34,812 nucleotides of DNA, taken from positions 18,882 to 53,693 of the forward strand of contig OMOE01000137.1 of assembly GCA_900290365.1 (NCBI GenBank). The letters run 5' to 3'. This stretch comes from Syntrophobacter sp. SbD1. Lineage in GTDB: Bacteria; Desulfobacterota; Syntrophobacteria; Syntrophobacterales; Syntrophobacteraceae. A program made the position numbers and the translations under genes. Shown here in pieces: positions 16,858 to 26,680 of the stretch (position 1 is the first letter of the stretch; every line of letters starts with the position of its first letter). The notes beneath the pieces were generated by a model that worked only from the letters and a program-made list of their open reading frames with translations, made no database searches and was not told where the DNA came from.

Positions 16858-18391
16858 TCAGTTTATCCAGCCCGAATTTTCTGACCCTGTAGGAAATCTG
16901 TCTCAGTGTGATTCCAAGTTCTTTTGCAGTGCGCGTCTGATTCCATTTGTTCCGTTCTAGCGCCATTAGAATTTCTTTGCGTTCGATCTCCTCGATTCGC
17001 GAAAGGGGCTGTTCTGCGCCGTTATCCCCACCCTGCTCGCTCAAGTACGAAGGCAGCAGGTTCATATCGATCTCATCACCGTCGGCCATTATTACCAACC
17101 GCTCGATCAGGTTTTCCATCTCGCGCACGTTGCCGGGCCAGTCGTATTTTGCCAGTATGGACATCGCCTGCCTGGAGATTGCGATATTTCGGCCATACTC
17201 CTGAGATATCTTCCCGGCGAAATGGCGAAGCAGGTCGGGGATGTCTTCCTTTCGTTCCCTCAGGGGCGGAACATGAATGGGAAAGACGTTCAATCTGTAA
17301 AAAAGGTCCTCTCGAAAGGATCCTTCGGCCACCGCGGCCGCAAGGTCCCTGTTAGTGGCCGCCAGGACCCGTACGTCCACTTTCCTGGTAGCCGCGCTGC
17401 CCAGCCTCTCGAACTCTTTTTCCTGCAGGAACCTGAGCAGTTTCGCCTGAAGCGGCAGAGTCAGCTCGCCTATTTCATCGAGAAAAATAGTGCCGCCATC
17501 GGCCTCCTCGACCCTTCCCGCCTTCGATCTTACCGCCCCCGTAAAAGCCCCCTTTTCATAGCCGAAAAGTTCCGACTCGAGCAGATTCTCGGGGAGGGAG
17601 GCACAATTGATTTTCACAAACGGTGACCCGGACCTGGTGCTAAGTTCATGCAGTATTTTTGCAACCAGCGTTTTGCCCGTTCCGGACTCTCCGAGCAGAA
17701 GAACCGACGCCTTGCTCGGCGCAACCTTTTCCATCTGGTGCTGCACCACCTCCATGGACGGGCTCTTGCCCACCATAAAGACACGGTCCCTGGTATCCGA
17801 ACCGCTTTTGCCCGGATGAGAACAGTCAAGCAGAAGCTTCATTTCCCGCAGCCTGACCTGGAGATTCAGGCTTACAAATTGCGCTATCAGGGTCGCAATA
17901 ATCGACAGCAGCCGGATGTCTTCATCGAAAGGAACTTCATCTCCGAAAAGCCTGTCTACATTGAGGACCCCTATGGGCTTGCCGTGCAGCAGGATGGGCA
18001 CGCCGAGGAAGCTGATCGATTCCTTCTGAACGTGCCTGGAGCGCGTCTTGTTCAAAAAGAGGGGCTCTTTGCTTATATCCGGCACTATGTATGCCTGGGC
18101 GGTCCGGAAGATCAACCCGGTTATTCCCTCGTCCTCGCGATAGACACCACGCTTTCTTTCCGCCTGCGTGAGCCCGTGAGAAGCCCGGATGACAAGATAG
18201 CCGGTCTCTTCATCCTTGAGAGTGACCGTTGCGCGTTTCATAGCAAGAGAAGACGAAAGGATCGCAAGGATAGTGTCCAGGGCCTGGTCGAGCTTGAGGG
18301 CCTGCCCGATGACTCGGCAGGTTTCGAATATGACGTTGAGTTCTGTTTCTCGTATTCTTTTTTCCATAGTAGGGAATGCCTGACTCAACAT
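16832..18391 (-). CDS. NifA-like sigma54-dependent activator (GAF-AAA+-HTH)
   Basis: GAF-like N-terminus, GESGTGKTLVAKILHE, ESELFGYEKGAFTGA, GGTIFLDEIGEL, C-terminal Fis-type HTH NQTRTAKELGITLRQISYRVRKFGL. Confidence 0.9.
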   Translation of the reverse strand: MLSQAFPTMEKRIRETELNVIFETCRVIGQALKLDQALDTILAILSSSLAMKRATVTLKDEETGYLVIRASHGLTQAERKRGVYREDEGITGLIFRTAQAYIVPDISKEPLFLNKTRSRHVQKESISFLGVPILLHGKPIGVLNVDRLFGDEVPFDEDIRLLSIIATLIAQFVSLNLQVRLREMKLLLDCSHPGKSGSDTRDRVFMVGKSPSMEVVQHQMEKVAPSKASVLLLGESGTGKTLVAKILHELSTRSGSPFVKINCASLPENLLESELFGYEKGAFTGAVRSKAGRVEEADGGTIFLDEIGELTLPLQAKLLRFLQEKEFERLGSAATRKVDVRVLAATNRDLAAAVAEGSFREDLFYRLNVFPIHVPPLRERKEDIPDLLRHFAGKISQEYGRNIAISRQAMSILAKYDWPGNVREMENLIERLVIMADGDEIDMNLLPSYLSEQGGDNGAEQPLSRIEEIERKEILMALERNKWNQTRTAKELGITLRQISYRVRKFGLDKLIENYRRGA

Positions 18392-18603
18392 TCATGCCAA
18401 AATCAATGAAAAGTGAGCATGCGGCAGTTGAGCAGAAATAAGATTTAAAGGTGATAGGTAAGCAGAGCGCGGTTATAGGAGAACAGAAACAAATTCAATT
18501 TGCCGATTGTGACGTGAGTTAGTTTCAGAAAAGCATCAATAATATGAACAATTATGTACTTCTCATCCAATGTTGAACATTTGTGTTCCAAAATTAAACA
18601 GAT

Positions 18604-19452
18604 CTACAATTCCTGACACATCCCTTTGATTTGTTCATAATTGAAAACGGGTCCATCCACACACACATACTTGGACCCCACATTGCAGCGGCCGCAAATG
18701 CCTATGCCGCACTTCATCCGTTTTTCCAGGGTTGTGATGATCTGGCGATCTTCGAAGCCCAGTTCCTTGAGCCCGAACAAAACAAATTTTATCATGATGG
18801 GAGGGCCGCAGACAATCGCAATGCGATTGAGCGGGGATGGCGCCTCCTGGCTGAGAATGGTGGGAACGAAGCCTACACGCTCTTTCCAGCCAGGAAACTC
18901 ACTATCAACGGTCAGGACCAGGTTGACGCCGCCGGTTTTCCATTCCTCGAATTCGTAAGTATAACAAAGGTCCTTTGGTGAGCGGGCCCCGTAAATGGCA
19001 GTGATGTCGCCATAATCCGCACGGTTGTCGATCATGTGTAGAAGCAGGGTGCGAAGAGGCGCCATCCCGATGCCGCCCCCGATGAACAGTATGTCACGGC
19101 CTTTCATGTCTTCGTACTGGAAGCCGTTGCCGAGCGGGGCGCGCAGTCCGATCCGATCTCCGGCGTTCAACTGGTGGATACGCTGGGTGATTTCGCCAAC
19201 CCTCATCACACTGAACTGCAAGTAATCCCTGCGGGTGGGGGGAGAATTGATGACGAAGGTCGATTCGCCCGTGCCGAATACGGAAATCTGGCCGACCTGG
19301 CCGGGACGGAAATTAAAGGCGGCCATCTTCTCCTTATCGTCCAGAGTGACCCGCAGAGTGCGAATGTTGGCGGTCTCATCAATGACTTCCTGAACGGTCG
19401 CCAGATCGGGCAGATACGGGTTATTTAGAGACTTATTGTCGGTCACAGACAT
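18604..19452 (-). CDS. flxA: FAD/NAD-binding flavin oxidoreductase, FlxA-like
   Basis: LRAPLGNGFQYEDMKGRDILFIGGGIGMAPLRTLL, C-terminal MKCGIGICGRCNVGSKYVCVDGPVF. Confidence 0.85.
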   Translation of the reverse strand: MSVTDNKSLNNPYLPDLATVQEVIDETANIRTLRVTLDDKEKMAAFNFRPGQVGQISVFGTGESTFVINSPPTRRDYLQFSVMRVGEITQRIHQLNAGDRIGLRAPLGNGFQYEDMKGRDILFIGGGIGMAPLRTLLLHMIDNRADYGDITAIYGARSPKDLCYTYEFEEWKTGGVNLVLTVDSEFPGWKERVGFVPTILSQEAPSPLNRIAIVCGPPIMIKFVLFGLKELGFEDRQIITTLEKRMKCGIGICGRCNVGSKYVCVDGPVFNYEQIKGMCQEL

Positions 19453-20500
19453 TCTCCTTCAATTGCCCTGCCGCCTGGCGAATATCTATGGACACCGGGC
19501 AGTTCCTGATACATCGGCCACAACCGGAGCATCCCAGGAGGCCGTCGTATTTTTCGGGAATGTAGCTGAACTTGTGTCCCACGCGGTTGCGGTAACGGTT
19601 CAGTTTGGTAGGACGGGGGTTATGGCCGCTGGCTTCCAAAGTGTAGTGATAAAACATGCACGAATCCCAGGACCGTAAACGCTCCCCCCGAAGGTTGTCG
19701 GATTCGTCGGTTATCGTGAAGCAATAGCAGGTCGGGCAAACAAATGTACAGATACCGCAACTGAGGCACTGGGCGGCCATTTTCTGCCAGTACTCGTTAT
19801 CTTCGAAACGTTTTCGGAAGGCCTCTTCGTTTCCGCGCAGGTCAAGGGTCCCTATCCGATACTGCGAGACATCCTCGATGATCCTGCCGGCTTCGGACTG
19901 TTGGTCCTGTGTGGGGGCTTCCCCAAGGGAGTCAAAGAGGTCCGGGGCTTTTTCTGTCAGGTTCTCCACGACGAAGCCGCCTTCAATACCCGTTATCCTG
20001 AAATCGCTACCCTCCATGTCTGCCGGCCCGGAGCCCACTGAAGAACAAAAGCAGGCGCCGTCCGCCTCGCGGCATACCAGGGTGGCAAAAAGAGTGTTCT
20101 TGCGCCGCTCGATATAGTACGGGTCCTTATAAGGGCCGCTTGTGAATACCCGGTCGAAAGTGGACAGGGCTTTGAGATCACAGGGGCGGGCGCCAAACAC
20201 AAGGGTAGGGCGGACTTCGGACCGATCGTCCAAACTGAGAGCGGCCTTCAGCGGATCCTGCGGATCTTTGCAGTACTCGTATCGCAACAGTGTTTCGGCC
20301 TGCGGAAGAAGGATTTTCTTCAGCGGCAATGTGGTCTGCCTGTCAAGTACCGGGACTACACCTGAGCGGTAAGGCATAAAAGCGGTTGGCCCTGTTTTGT
20401 TGCCTTGCGATGATGCCGGCGCCAACAGATCGATCTTGGAACAGAGCTTGTCGAGGGTCGAGCGCAAGCGGTCCAGCGCAATGAATATTTTCCCAGCCAT
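19433..20500 (-). CDS. flxB: 4Fe-4S protein, hydrogenase-beta-like, FlxB-like
   Basis: CLSCGICTFVCPTCYCFTI and CSGCGRCIRNCPVSIDIR; SD GGAG before ATG 20500. Confidence 0.82.
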   Translation of the reverse strand: MAGKIFIALDRLRSTLDKLCSKIDLLAPASSQGNKTGPTAFMPYRSGVVPVLDRQTTLPLKKILLPQAETLLRYEYCKDPQDPLKAALSLDDRSEVRPTLVFGARPCDLKALSTFDRVFTSGPYKDPYYIERRKNTLFATLVCREADGACFCSSVGSGPADMEGSDFRITGIEGGFVVENLTEKAPDLFDSLGEAPTQDQQSEAGRIIEDVSQYRIGTLDLRGNEEAFRKRFEDNEYWQKMAAQCLSCGICTFVCPTCYCFTITDESDNLRGERLRSWDSCMFYHYTLEASGHNPRPTKLNRYRNRVGHKFSYIPEKYDGLLGCSGCGRCIRNCPVSIDIRQAAGQLKENVCDRQ

Positions 20501-20528
20501 GATCACTCCGTGATAAATGCCCACTCTT

Positions 20529-20571
20529 GTTTGACTTTTGCCTTTTTACTTTTTGCTTCTGCCTTGTTTAA
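20529..20571. repeat. TTTTGCCT/TTTTACT heptad array
   Basis: TTTGACT TTTGCCT TTTTACT TTTTGCT TCTGCCT TG; shares 20 bp (reverse complement) with the 13361 array. Confidence 0.88.
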
Positions 20572-21527
20572 ACGCCTGTCTCGCCCGGGTCAAAAGTCAG
20601 CATTGGCGGGACTGCGTTCGGATCGAGACCCGCCGTATAGCCCAACTTATCGCTGATAATTTTGTTGAGCTTTTCTTTTATCAGGGTTACGGGAATTTCC
20701 ATGGGGCAGACCCGTTCGCATTCTCCGCATTCAGTGCATCTGCCGGCAAGATGCATCGCATGAATCATGTGGAACAAGAATTTTTCTCGAATTCCAGTGC
20801 GTTGTGTCAGCCACCTTGGTTCTCGAGTCTCCGCGATGCACTGGTCCTGGCAAACGCACAGAGGACAAGCATTTCGGCAGGCATAGCAGCGCATACACCG
20901 ATCCAGATCCGATTGCCAGAAAGCGAGCCTTTCTTCCAATGACTTTTGATCGACTGCCTCTACGTCCCTGTAGGCGTCCTCAGGGCTGATGCGCAGCACT
21001 GCCGGCTCGCCGATCATCGTGTCGCAGATGACGGGATTCGGATAGCGGCATCGGAGGCACTTGCGGGCAAGAACGTCTTCCAGCTTGAGTTTATGGGTCC
21101 CATCCGTATCCTCGAGGAGCAGGAAGTTGTCCTCCACCCTGGCCGATTTCACATTCGAGCGCGGCACTTGCAGCATGATCCGGCGCCAATCCACCGTTCC
21201 ACGGCAGGCAATGCCGAAGATGTGCAGTCTTTCGCGGGCCACGAACTTTTCCTGGATGAGCGCCACCAGCGACCGGCTGTCACAGCCTTTTACGCATATT
21301 CCTATCTTCTTATCTTTATCCGCAGGTTGCGGAGCGGGAGGTTTGACCAGGTAACCCGTAAGGTTCTGAGCGCAAAACGGGCTCCAGATAAGCCTCGATA
21401 TCGATTCGACATCATTGATGAAAACAGGGGTCGTGCGAAGCGGGTCGGAGCTTTCCGCCCAGCCGATCATCATGTCCAGTTCAGGCAGAGCTTCTTCCAC
21501 CAACTTATGCAATTCGTTCAAGACCAA
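20568..21527 (-). CDS. flxC: 4Fe-4S dicluster protein, FlxC-like
   Basis: CMRCYACRNACPLCVCQDQC, CTECGECERVCPMEIPV; TTG start at 21527 or 21521. Confidence 0.82.
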   Translation of the reverse strand: MVLNELHKLVEEALPELDMMIGWAESSDPLRTTPVFINDVESISRLIWSPFCAQNLTGYLVKPPAPQPADKDKKIGICVKGCDSRSLVALIQEKFVARERLHIFGIACRGTVDWRRIMLQVPRSNVKSARVEDNFLLLEDTDGTHKLKLEDVLARKCLRCRYPNPVICDTMIGEPAVLRISPEDAYRDVEAVDQKSLEERLAFWQSDLDRCMRCYACRNACPLCVCQDQCIAETREPRWLTQRTGIREKFLFHMIHAMHLAGRCTECGECERVCPMEIPVTLIKEKLNKIISDKLGYTAGLDPNAVPPMLTFDPGETGV

Positions 21528-21918
21528 CTCCTGAATTAGGACCCAAGTTATGAATCTGTTCTGTAAATTCGGTCACCACCTTCTGCCAGCGCTGACCCTC
21601 GGCTGCCGATACCCAGGTATAATGAAACCTTCGCGCATCTATTCCCATGAAAGGCAGGAATTGCTTGAGCACCTCGAGACGGCGGCGTGCGTGGAGGTTT
21701 CCGACGGCATAGTGGCAATCCTTCGGGTGGCAGCCGGAGACGAGTACGCCGTCCACGCCGTATATGAGCGGTTTTGCGACAAACAGGGGGTCCATGCGTC
21801 CAGTGCAGGGAATGCGCACGATTCGCAGGTCCGTAGGCTGTTTGAAGCGGCACACGCCGGCCGTATCGGCGCCTCCGTATGAACACCAGTTACATAGAAA
21901 ACCAACTATTTTGATCAT
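21505..21918 (-). CDS. flxD: MvhD/FlxD-like hydrogenase iron-sulfur subunit
   Basis: MIKIVGFLCNWCSYGGADTAGVCRFKQPTDLRIVRIPCTGRMDP... VSGCHPKDCHYAVGN. Confidence 0.88.
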   Translation of the reverse strand: MIKIVGFLCNWCSYGGADTAGVCRFKQPTDLRIVRIPCTGRMDPLFVAKPLIYGVDGVLVSGCHPKDCHYAVGNLHARRRLEVLKQFLPFMGIDARRFHYTWVSAAEGQRWQKVVTEFTEQIHNLGPNSGVGLERIA

Positions 21919-21922
21919 CGGT

Positions 21923-21964
21923 CCTTTTAATCCTGTTAATCCTGCCTGAAAATCTTTTTCAGGC
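21923..21964. repeat. TTAATCCTG nonamers and 9-bp hairpin at the hdrA/flxD junction
   Basis: TTTTAATCCTGTTAATCCTG and GCCTGAAAA-TCT-TTTTCAGGC. Confidence 0.85.
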
Positions 21965-23937
21965 GCAGAGCTCATTGACTGCAGCAAGGATTTGGTTGTC
22001 GGTCGAGTGCTGCAACTGTATCGCTTTGGGCGGACAGGTTGCATTGCACAGGCCGCAGCCCTGACAGACAGAAGGCAGCACTTCCGCCTTCTGGATACCG
22101 CCCCTTAGTTCCTTGAACCTAATTGCGCCGAAGGGGCAAACCTCAATACACTTTCCACAGGCGACGCAGGTCCTTTCGTTGACCAGGGCAACCTGGGGGT
22201 TGGTTTCGATTGTATCGCGGGAAAAAAGGGCCTGCACCTTGGAAGCCGCTGCACTTCCCTGCGCTACGGAAGCTGGAATGTCTTTGGGTCCCTGGCATGC
22301 GCCGGCCAGGTAAACTCCAGCGGTATTGGTTTCAACAGGGCGCAGCTTTGGGTGGCTTTCCATGTAAAAGCCATACTGGTCGTAGGAGATGCGAAGTTTT
22401 TCGGCCAGCGCACCCGCCCCTGCGGAAGCCTCGACCCCTGTGGCCAGAACCACCAGGTCCGCTTCCACCTCCACCTGAACTCCCAGCAGCGTGTCGGCGC
22501 CCTGTACGACCATACGGTCCCCGCGCGGATAAATTTTGCCCACCCGGCCACGAATGTATTGCACCGCGTACTCTTCCTGAGCCCGGCGAACGAACTCATC
22601 ATAGTTTTTGCCGGGGGCCCGGATATCCATATAAAAAACATAAGAGTTGGAATCGGGCAGGTGGTCGCGTGTCAGAATCGCCTGTTTGGCGATGTACATG
22701 CAGCAGACCCCTGAGCAGTAAGGACGATCAACCGACGGGTCGCGCGAGCCAACGCAGGCGATAAAGACTATGTCCTTGGGCTCCCTGCCGTCCGATGGGC
22801 GGCGAATGTGGCCGCCATACGGCCCCGAGGCGCTCAGGATGCGCTCGTACTGAAGGCCGGAAATAACGTCCGGGTAGCGGCCCGCGCCATACTCGCCATA
22901 AACCGAGTGGTCGAAAAGATCGTAGCCCGTCGCCACGACGATAGCCCCCACTTCCTCCGTAACGATTGAATCCTGCATATCGAAGTCGATTGCGCTCACG
23001 GGGCACAGTTTCTTGCAGACCCCGCATTTGCCCTTTGTGAATTGACGGCAATGCTTCGGGTCAATGGCGGCTTTCCTCGGAATGGCCTGAGGGAAAGGGA
23101 TATTGATGGCTTTGGTTGCGCCAAGACCCACGTTGAAAGCGTCAGGCGCCTTTCCGGGGCATTTCTCCATGCAAAGGCCGCAGCCGGTGCATGCTTCCCA
23201 ATCGACATAGGTTGCCTTTTTTCTGATTTGGACACTGAAGTTGCCAATGTATCCATTTATGGCTTCGATCTCGCTGGCAGCGTACAGAGTGATGTTTTCC
23301 TTTTGTGAAACATCCACCATTTTTGGGCCAAGGATACAGGACGAACAGTCAATAGTGGGAAAAGTCTTATCGAGTTGCGCCATCTTTCCGCCGATCGAAG
23401 TCCGCTTCTCGACCATTACAACATCGAGGCCGCCTTCGGCGCAGTCCAGTGCCGCCTGAATGCCGGCTACTCCGCCCCCTATAACCAGTACTCGCTTGTT
23501 GACCGGCATCCTGGATGAAAAAAGCGGCTGATTGAAACGCAGCTTGGCGGCTGATTGAAACGCAGCTTGGCCACAGCCATGCGAACCAGGTCTGCCGCCT
23601 TGCCGGTGTTGGCCACACGGTCTGTTCCGATCCACGAAACGTGTTCGCGGATATTGGCCATCTCGAACATGTACCGGTTGAGGCCCGCTTTTTCCACAGC
23701 GCGGCGGAATGTGGGTTCATGCATTCTGGGTGAGCACGCCGCAACGACAACGCCTTGAAGTTTATGCTCGCTGATGGCCCGCTGGATCTCCTGCTGGCCG
23801 GGCTCGGAGCACGTGTACATATAGCTTGTGGCATAGACGACATCGGCAAAGGTGAGCGCCTCCGCCGCCACCGCTTCGGTATCCACCGTCCCGGCTATAT
23901 TGGTTCCACATTTACAAACGAACACGCCGATACGCAT
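21959..23937 (-). pseudogene. hdrA: Heterodisulfide reductase subunit A, frameshifted by a 23-bp tandem duplication
   Basis: N-terminal frame MRIGVFVCKCGTNIAGTVD...VAKLRFNQP and C-terminal frame KLRFNQPLFSSRMPVNKRVLVIGGGVAGIQAALDCAEGG... overlap at the duplication 23524-23569. Confidence 0.9.
23524..23569. repeat. Perfect 23-bp tandem duplication GCGGCTGATTGAAACGCAGCTTG x2
   Basis: Read directly; 23 is not a multiple of 3. Confidence 0.99.
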
Positions 23938-23940
23938 ATG

Positions 23941-24810
23941 TTATCCCTCGAGATCCTGGAGCAGGCGGCCAGGGTTTACGAATAATTTATCCATGCCCAG
24001 CAGTTTCGGTTCGATCCCCAGGGCAAGCCCTATCAACTGTGGAATGTACACGACGCAAAGATCGAAAGTGCGCTTGTTGTAGCTGTTTACCTGGTCCTGG
24101 CGCAGATCGAGGTTCTGCTGGCACAAAGGACAGGCCACCGCTACTGCTTCGGCGCCGAGGCGGGCCGCCATATCCAGAATTCGCCCGCTCAGCTTGCCGA
24201 CGATATCGTTGCGGGTGACGCCGTAGGTGGCCCCGCAGCACTCGGTTTTGTAAGGAAAGTCCGGAACCGTGGCGCCTGTGGCCTGGATCAGCAGGTCCAT
24301 AGATGTTGGATTTTCGGGGTCATCGAACCGGGCCGCCGCCGCCGGTCTGGTGAGCAGGCAGCCGTAGTAAGGCACAACGACGTGCCCGGTCAATGGGCGC
24401 CTTATGGATTTTTGCACCCCTTCAACTCCGATTTGTTCATAAATGAACTGCAGCAAAGAAACGGCCTGGATGCGATCGTCGATTTCCATGCCGGTCAATT
24501 CCACAAAAGCCTCGCGCTTTTCCGGATGTCCATTGATTTCCAGCGCTCCCTTAAGCGATTTGAGGCATCCGGGGCAGGGGGTCATGACCAACTCGCAACC
24601 ATGCTGAGCCGCGATGGCCAAGTTGCGCCCGGCAAGGGCAGCCGAAAGCATTGGATCATAAGAATGGGCAGGCGTGGAACCGCAACAGTTCCAGTCCGGA
24701 ATTTCGACAAGCTCGATTCCAAACGCCTCGCACAAGGCGCGTGTCGATACGTCGTACTCGGCGGCCAGCCCCTCGAGGGAACATCCTTTATAATAGGCTA
24801 CGCGTTTCAC
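23941..24810 (-). CDS. hdrB: Heterodisulfide reductase subunit B
   Basis: Two CCG-type motifs: WNCCGSTPAHS...TPCPGCLKS and YYGCLLTRP...ECCGATYG...ACPLCQQNL. Confidence 0.9.
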   Translation of the reverse strand: MKRVAYYKGCSLEGLAAEYDVSTRALCEAFGIELVEIPDWNCCGSTPAHSYDPMLSAALAGRNLAIAAQHGCELVMTPCPGCLKSLKGALEINGHPEKREAFVELTGMEIDDRIQAVSLLQFIYEQIGVEGVQKSIRRPLTGHVVVPYYGCLLTRPAAAARFDDPENPTSMDLLIQATGATVPDFPYKTECCGATYGVTRNDIVGKLSGRILDMAARLGAEAVAVACPLCQQNLDLRQDQVNSYNKRTFDLCVVYIPQLIGLALGIEPKLLGMDKLFVNPGRLLQDLEG

Positions 24811-24844
24811 CAGGTTTCTCTTCTTTTAATTCGGGTTTGAGTGG

Positions 24845-25432
24845 TCAGTGGCACTCTGATATGGGGCGGTTACGCCTTAATTTGGCGCGTTCGAAAATCC
24901 CGGCGATTTCTTTCCGCCCGTTTATCCTGGGGGGTAAAAAGGAGAGTTTTCCCTTTTTAAGGACCCTCGGAGCAAGATCCATGTCTGTGAACGGCCGGCC
25001 CGCCCTGATGTTGTACACCGGGAGAAGTCCGGTTTCGAAGACACGCCCGAAGGTTTTTACCGATCGAAGGAACTCATCATAGAATATACGGATATCGGGT
25101 TCGGTAACGGTCTCTTCCCTGCGGGACATGATGCGCAGGGTCTCCATTATACGTGCAACATCAAGATCGTTGGGGCAGCGGGTGGTACATGCCTGGCAGT
25201 TTGCGCAAAGCCAGATCGAGCGGGAATTAAGCACGATCTCCTTTTGCCCCAGTTGGATAAAACGCATGATCTGGTTGACCGGATAGTCATAGACGAAGGT
25301 GTATGCGCAACTGGCCATGCAGTTGCCGCACTGATAACATTTGCTCACCTTCTGTTCGCTTGCTTCTTCGACCTGCCTTACAAAATCAGCATCAAAGGTT
25401 TGCTGGATCGAAATGGAATTGACTCGCTTCAT
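24845..25432 (-). CDS. hdrC: Heterodisulfide reductase subunit C
   Basis: CYQCGNCMASCAYTF and CANCQACTTRCPNDLDVARIM. Confidence 0.9.
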   Translation of the reverse strand: MKRVNSISIQQTFDADFVRQVEEASEQKVSKCYQCGNCMASCAYTFVYDYPVNQIMRFIQLGQKEIVLNSRSIWLCANCQACTTRCPNDLDVARIMETLRIMSRREETVTEPDIRIFYDEFLRSVKTFGRVFETGLLPVYNIRAGRPFTDMDLAPRVLKKGKLSFLPPRINGRKEIAGIFERAKLRRNRPISECH

Positions 25433-25475
25433 CTCATCTCACTCGCATGGGGAATCGGAACACCTGGGAATTTGC

Positions 25476-26531
25476 TCAGTTGCTGCTTCCTTCGTAACCC
25501 AGGTCAGAGAGCAACTGCTCATAATCGTATTGTAACCGCTGATAGATACGGGCGTTTTCGATGGCGAAAGCGCACTGTTGAGCTATGGCTGTGACCAGGT
25601 TAATTTGGTTTTTAGTAAAAGAGGGCCGTTCCCCGGTAAAAATGCGGAGCACACCGATGAATCTGCCCCGGACCATCAACGGAACGGACAAAATCTTACG
25701 AACGCCCTCTTCGGCGCAACTGGCCGGGTATTGAACACGCGGGTCCGTGAAGACGTCGTCGATCACCACTGCCTCGCCTGCCATATTTGCAGCCATGCTT
25801 TTTGAAGCATCGACCGGGCCCTTGTCAAGGAATTCGCGGCTCAGACCATGGCTTCGCGCAACGTACAGATTTTGTGTTTTGGGGTCAAGCAGGCGGACTA
25901 TGCAACCCTTGACGCCAAGGATCTCGGTAATCTTGGAGACCACCAGTCCCAAAACCTTGCCGATATTGGAGGTTGCGCTGATGGTGGTGCTGATTTCCTG
26001 AAGGATAAGTAAATATTTTCTCTCATGTTCGATGAGCGTGTCCAGGTGGTGTTTGCTGACAACGGACAAAATGCCCTGGCTGACCAGGGCCGTTGCGAAG
26101 CCAAGCTCCGGGACGGTGAATTCGTGCGGATCGTTTGAAAAGAGCGCCGCCATTGCAACGGTTTCATGCCCCACCTGAATGGGCAACACTGCGAAGGCTT
26201 GAATGCCTTCGATCATCATGAGTTCTTTTTCGGCCGTCACCTCATCGTTTTGAAGACTTGGAACGCAGATGGTTTTTCCAGGCAGCCGTGAGCATACCCA
26301 ATCCGCTGTATCATCGGACTTACCGAACAGGAAGTGCTCGCTCAGACCGCAACTGGCAAGCAACTCCATTTGGTCGCTCTCCAGGCCTTTCATCTTGACG
26401 AAGCAGCCTTTGAGATCAAGGGTCTTTGCGACCTTTCCGGCAATGAGGCCCATCAGGCATTTGCTTTCAGCGCCGTCACACAGAATCCTGCTGACCTCGA
26501 CAAAAGGCGTCAAATAATCGATTGATCGCAT
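25476..26531 (-). CDS. Tandem GAF-domain protein
   Basis: GIQAFAVLPIQVGHETVAMAALFS and GVRKILSVPLMVRGRFIGVLRIFTGERPSFTKNQINLVTAIAQQCAFAIENARIY. Confidence 0.85.
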   Translation of the reverse strand: MRSIDYLTPFVEVSRILCDGAESKCLMGLIAGKVAKTLDLKGCFVKMKGLESDQMELLASCGLSEHFLFGKSDDTADWVCSRLPGKTICVPSLQNDEVTAEKELMMIEGIQAFAVLPIQVGHETVAMAALFSNDPHEFTVPELGFATALVSQGILSVVSKHHLDTLIEHERKYLLILQEISTTISATSNIGKVLGLVVSKITEILGVKGCIVRLLDPKTQNLYVARSHGLSREFLDKGPVDASKSMAANMAGEAVVIDDVFTDPRVQYPASCAEEGVRKILSVPLMVRGRFIGVLRIFTGERPSFTKNQINLVTAIAQQCAFAIENARIYQRLQYDYEQLLSDLGYEGSSN

Positions 26532-26680
26532 CCTGTTTCCCTCTTTTTTTCCCAGCAACAAAAACGTGGCGGACCCGCAGTTTAGAGTCTTATCTGATAT
26601 GTGCGGATAGACGCTAATAGAGGAGTCAAACGTACCTGTAGATTATACTGAACTAATTGGTTTCGTCAACCCGAATGTGA

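Noticed and set aside
17648-18409. 253-aa + strand ORF
   Set aside because: Antisense to the well-supported NifA-like gene; no recognisable domain or SD.
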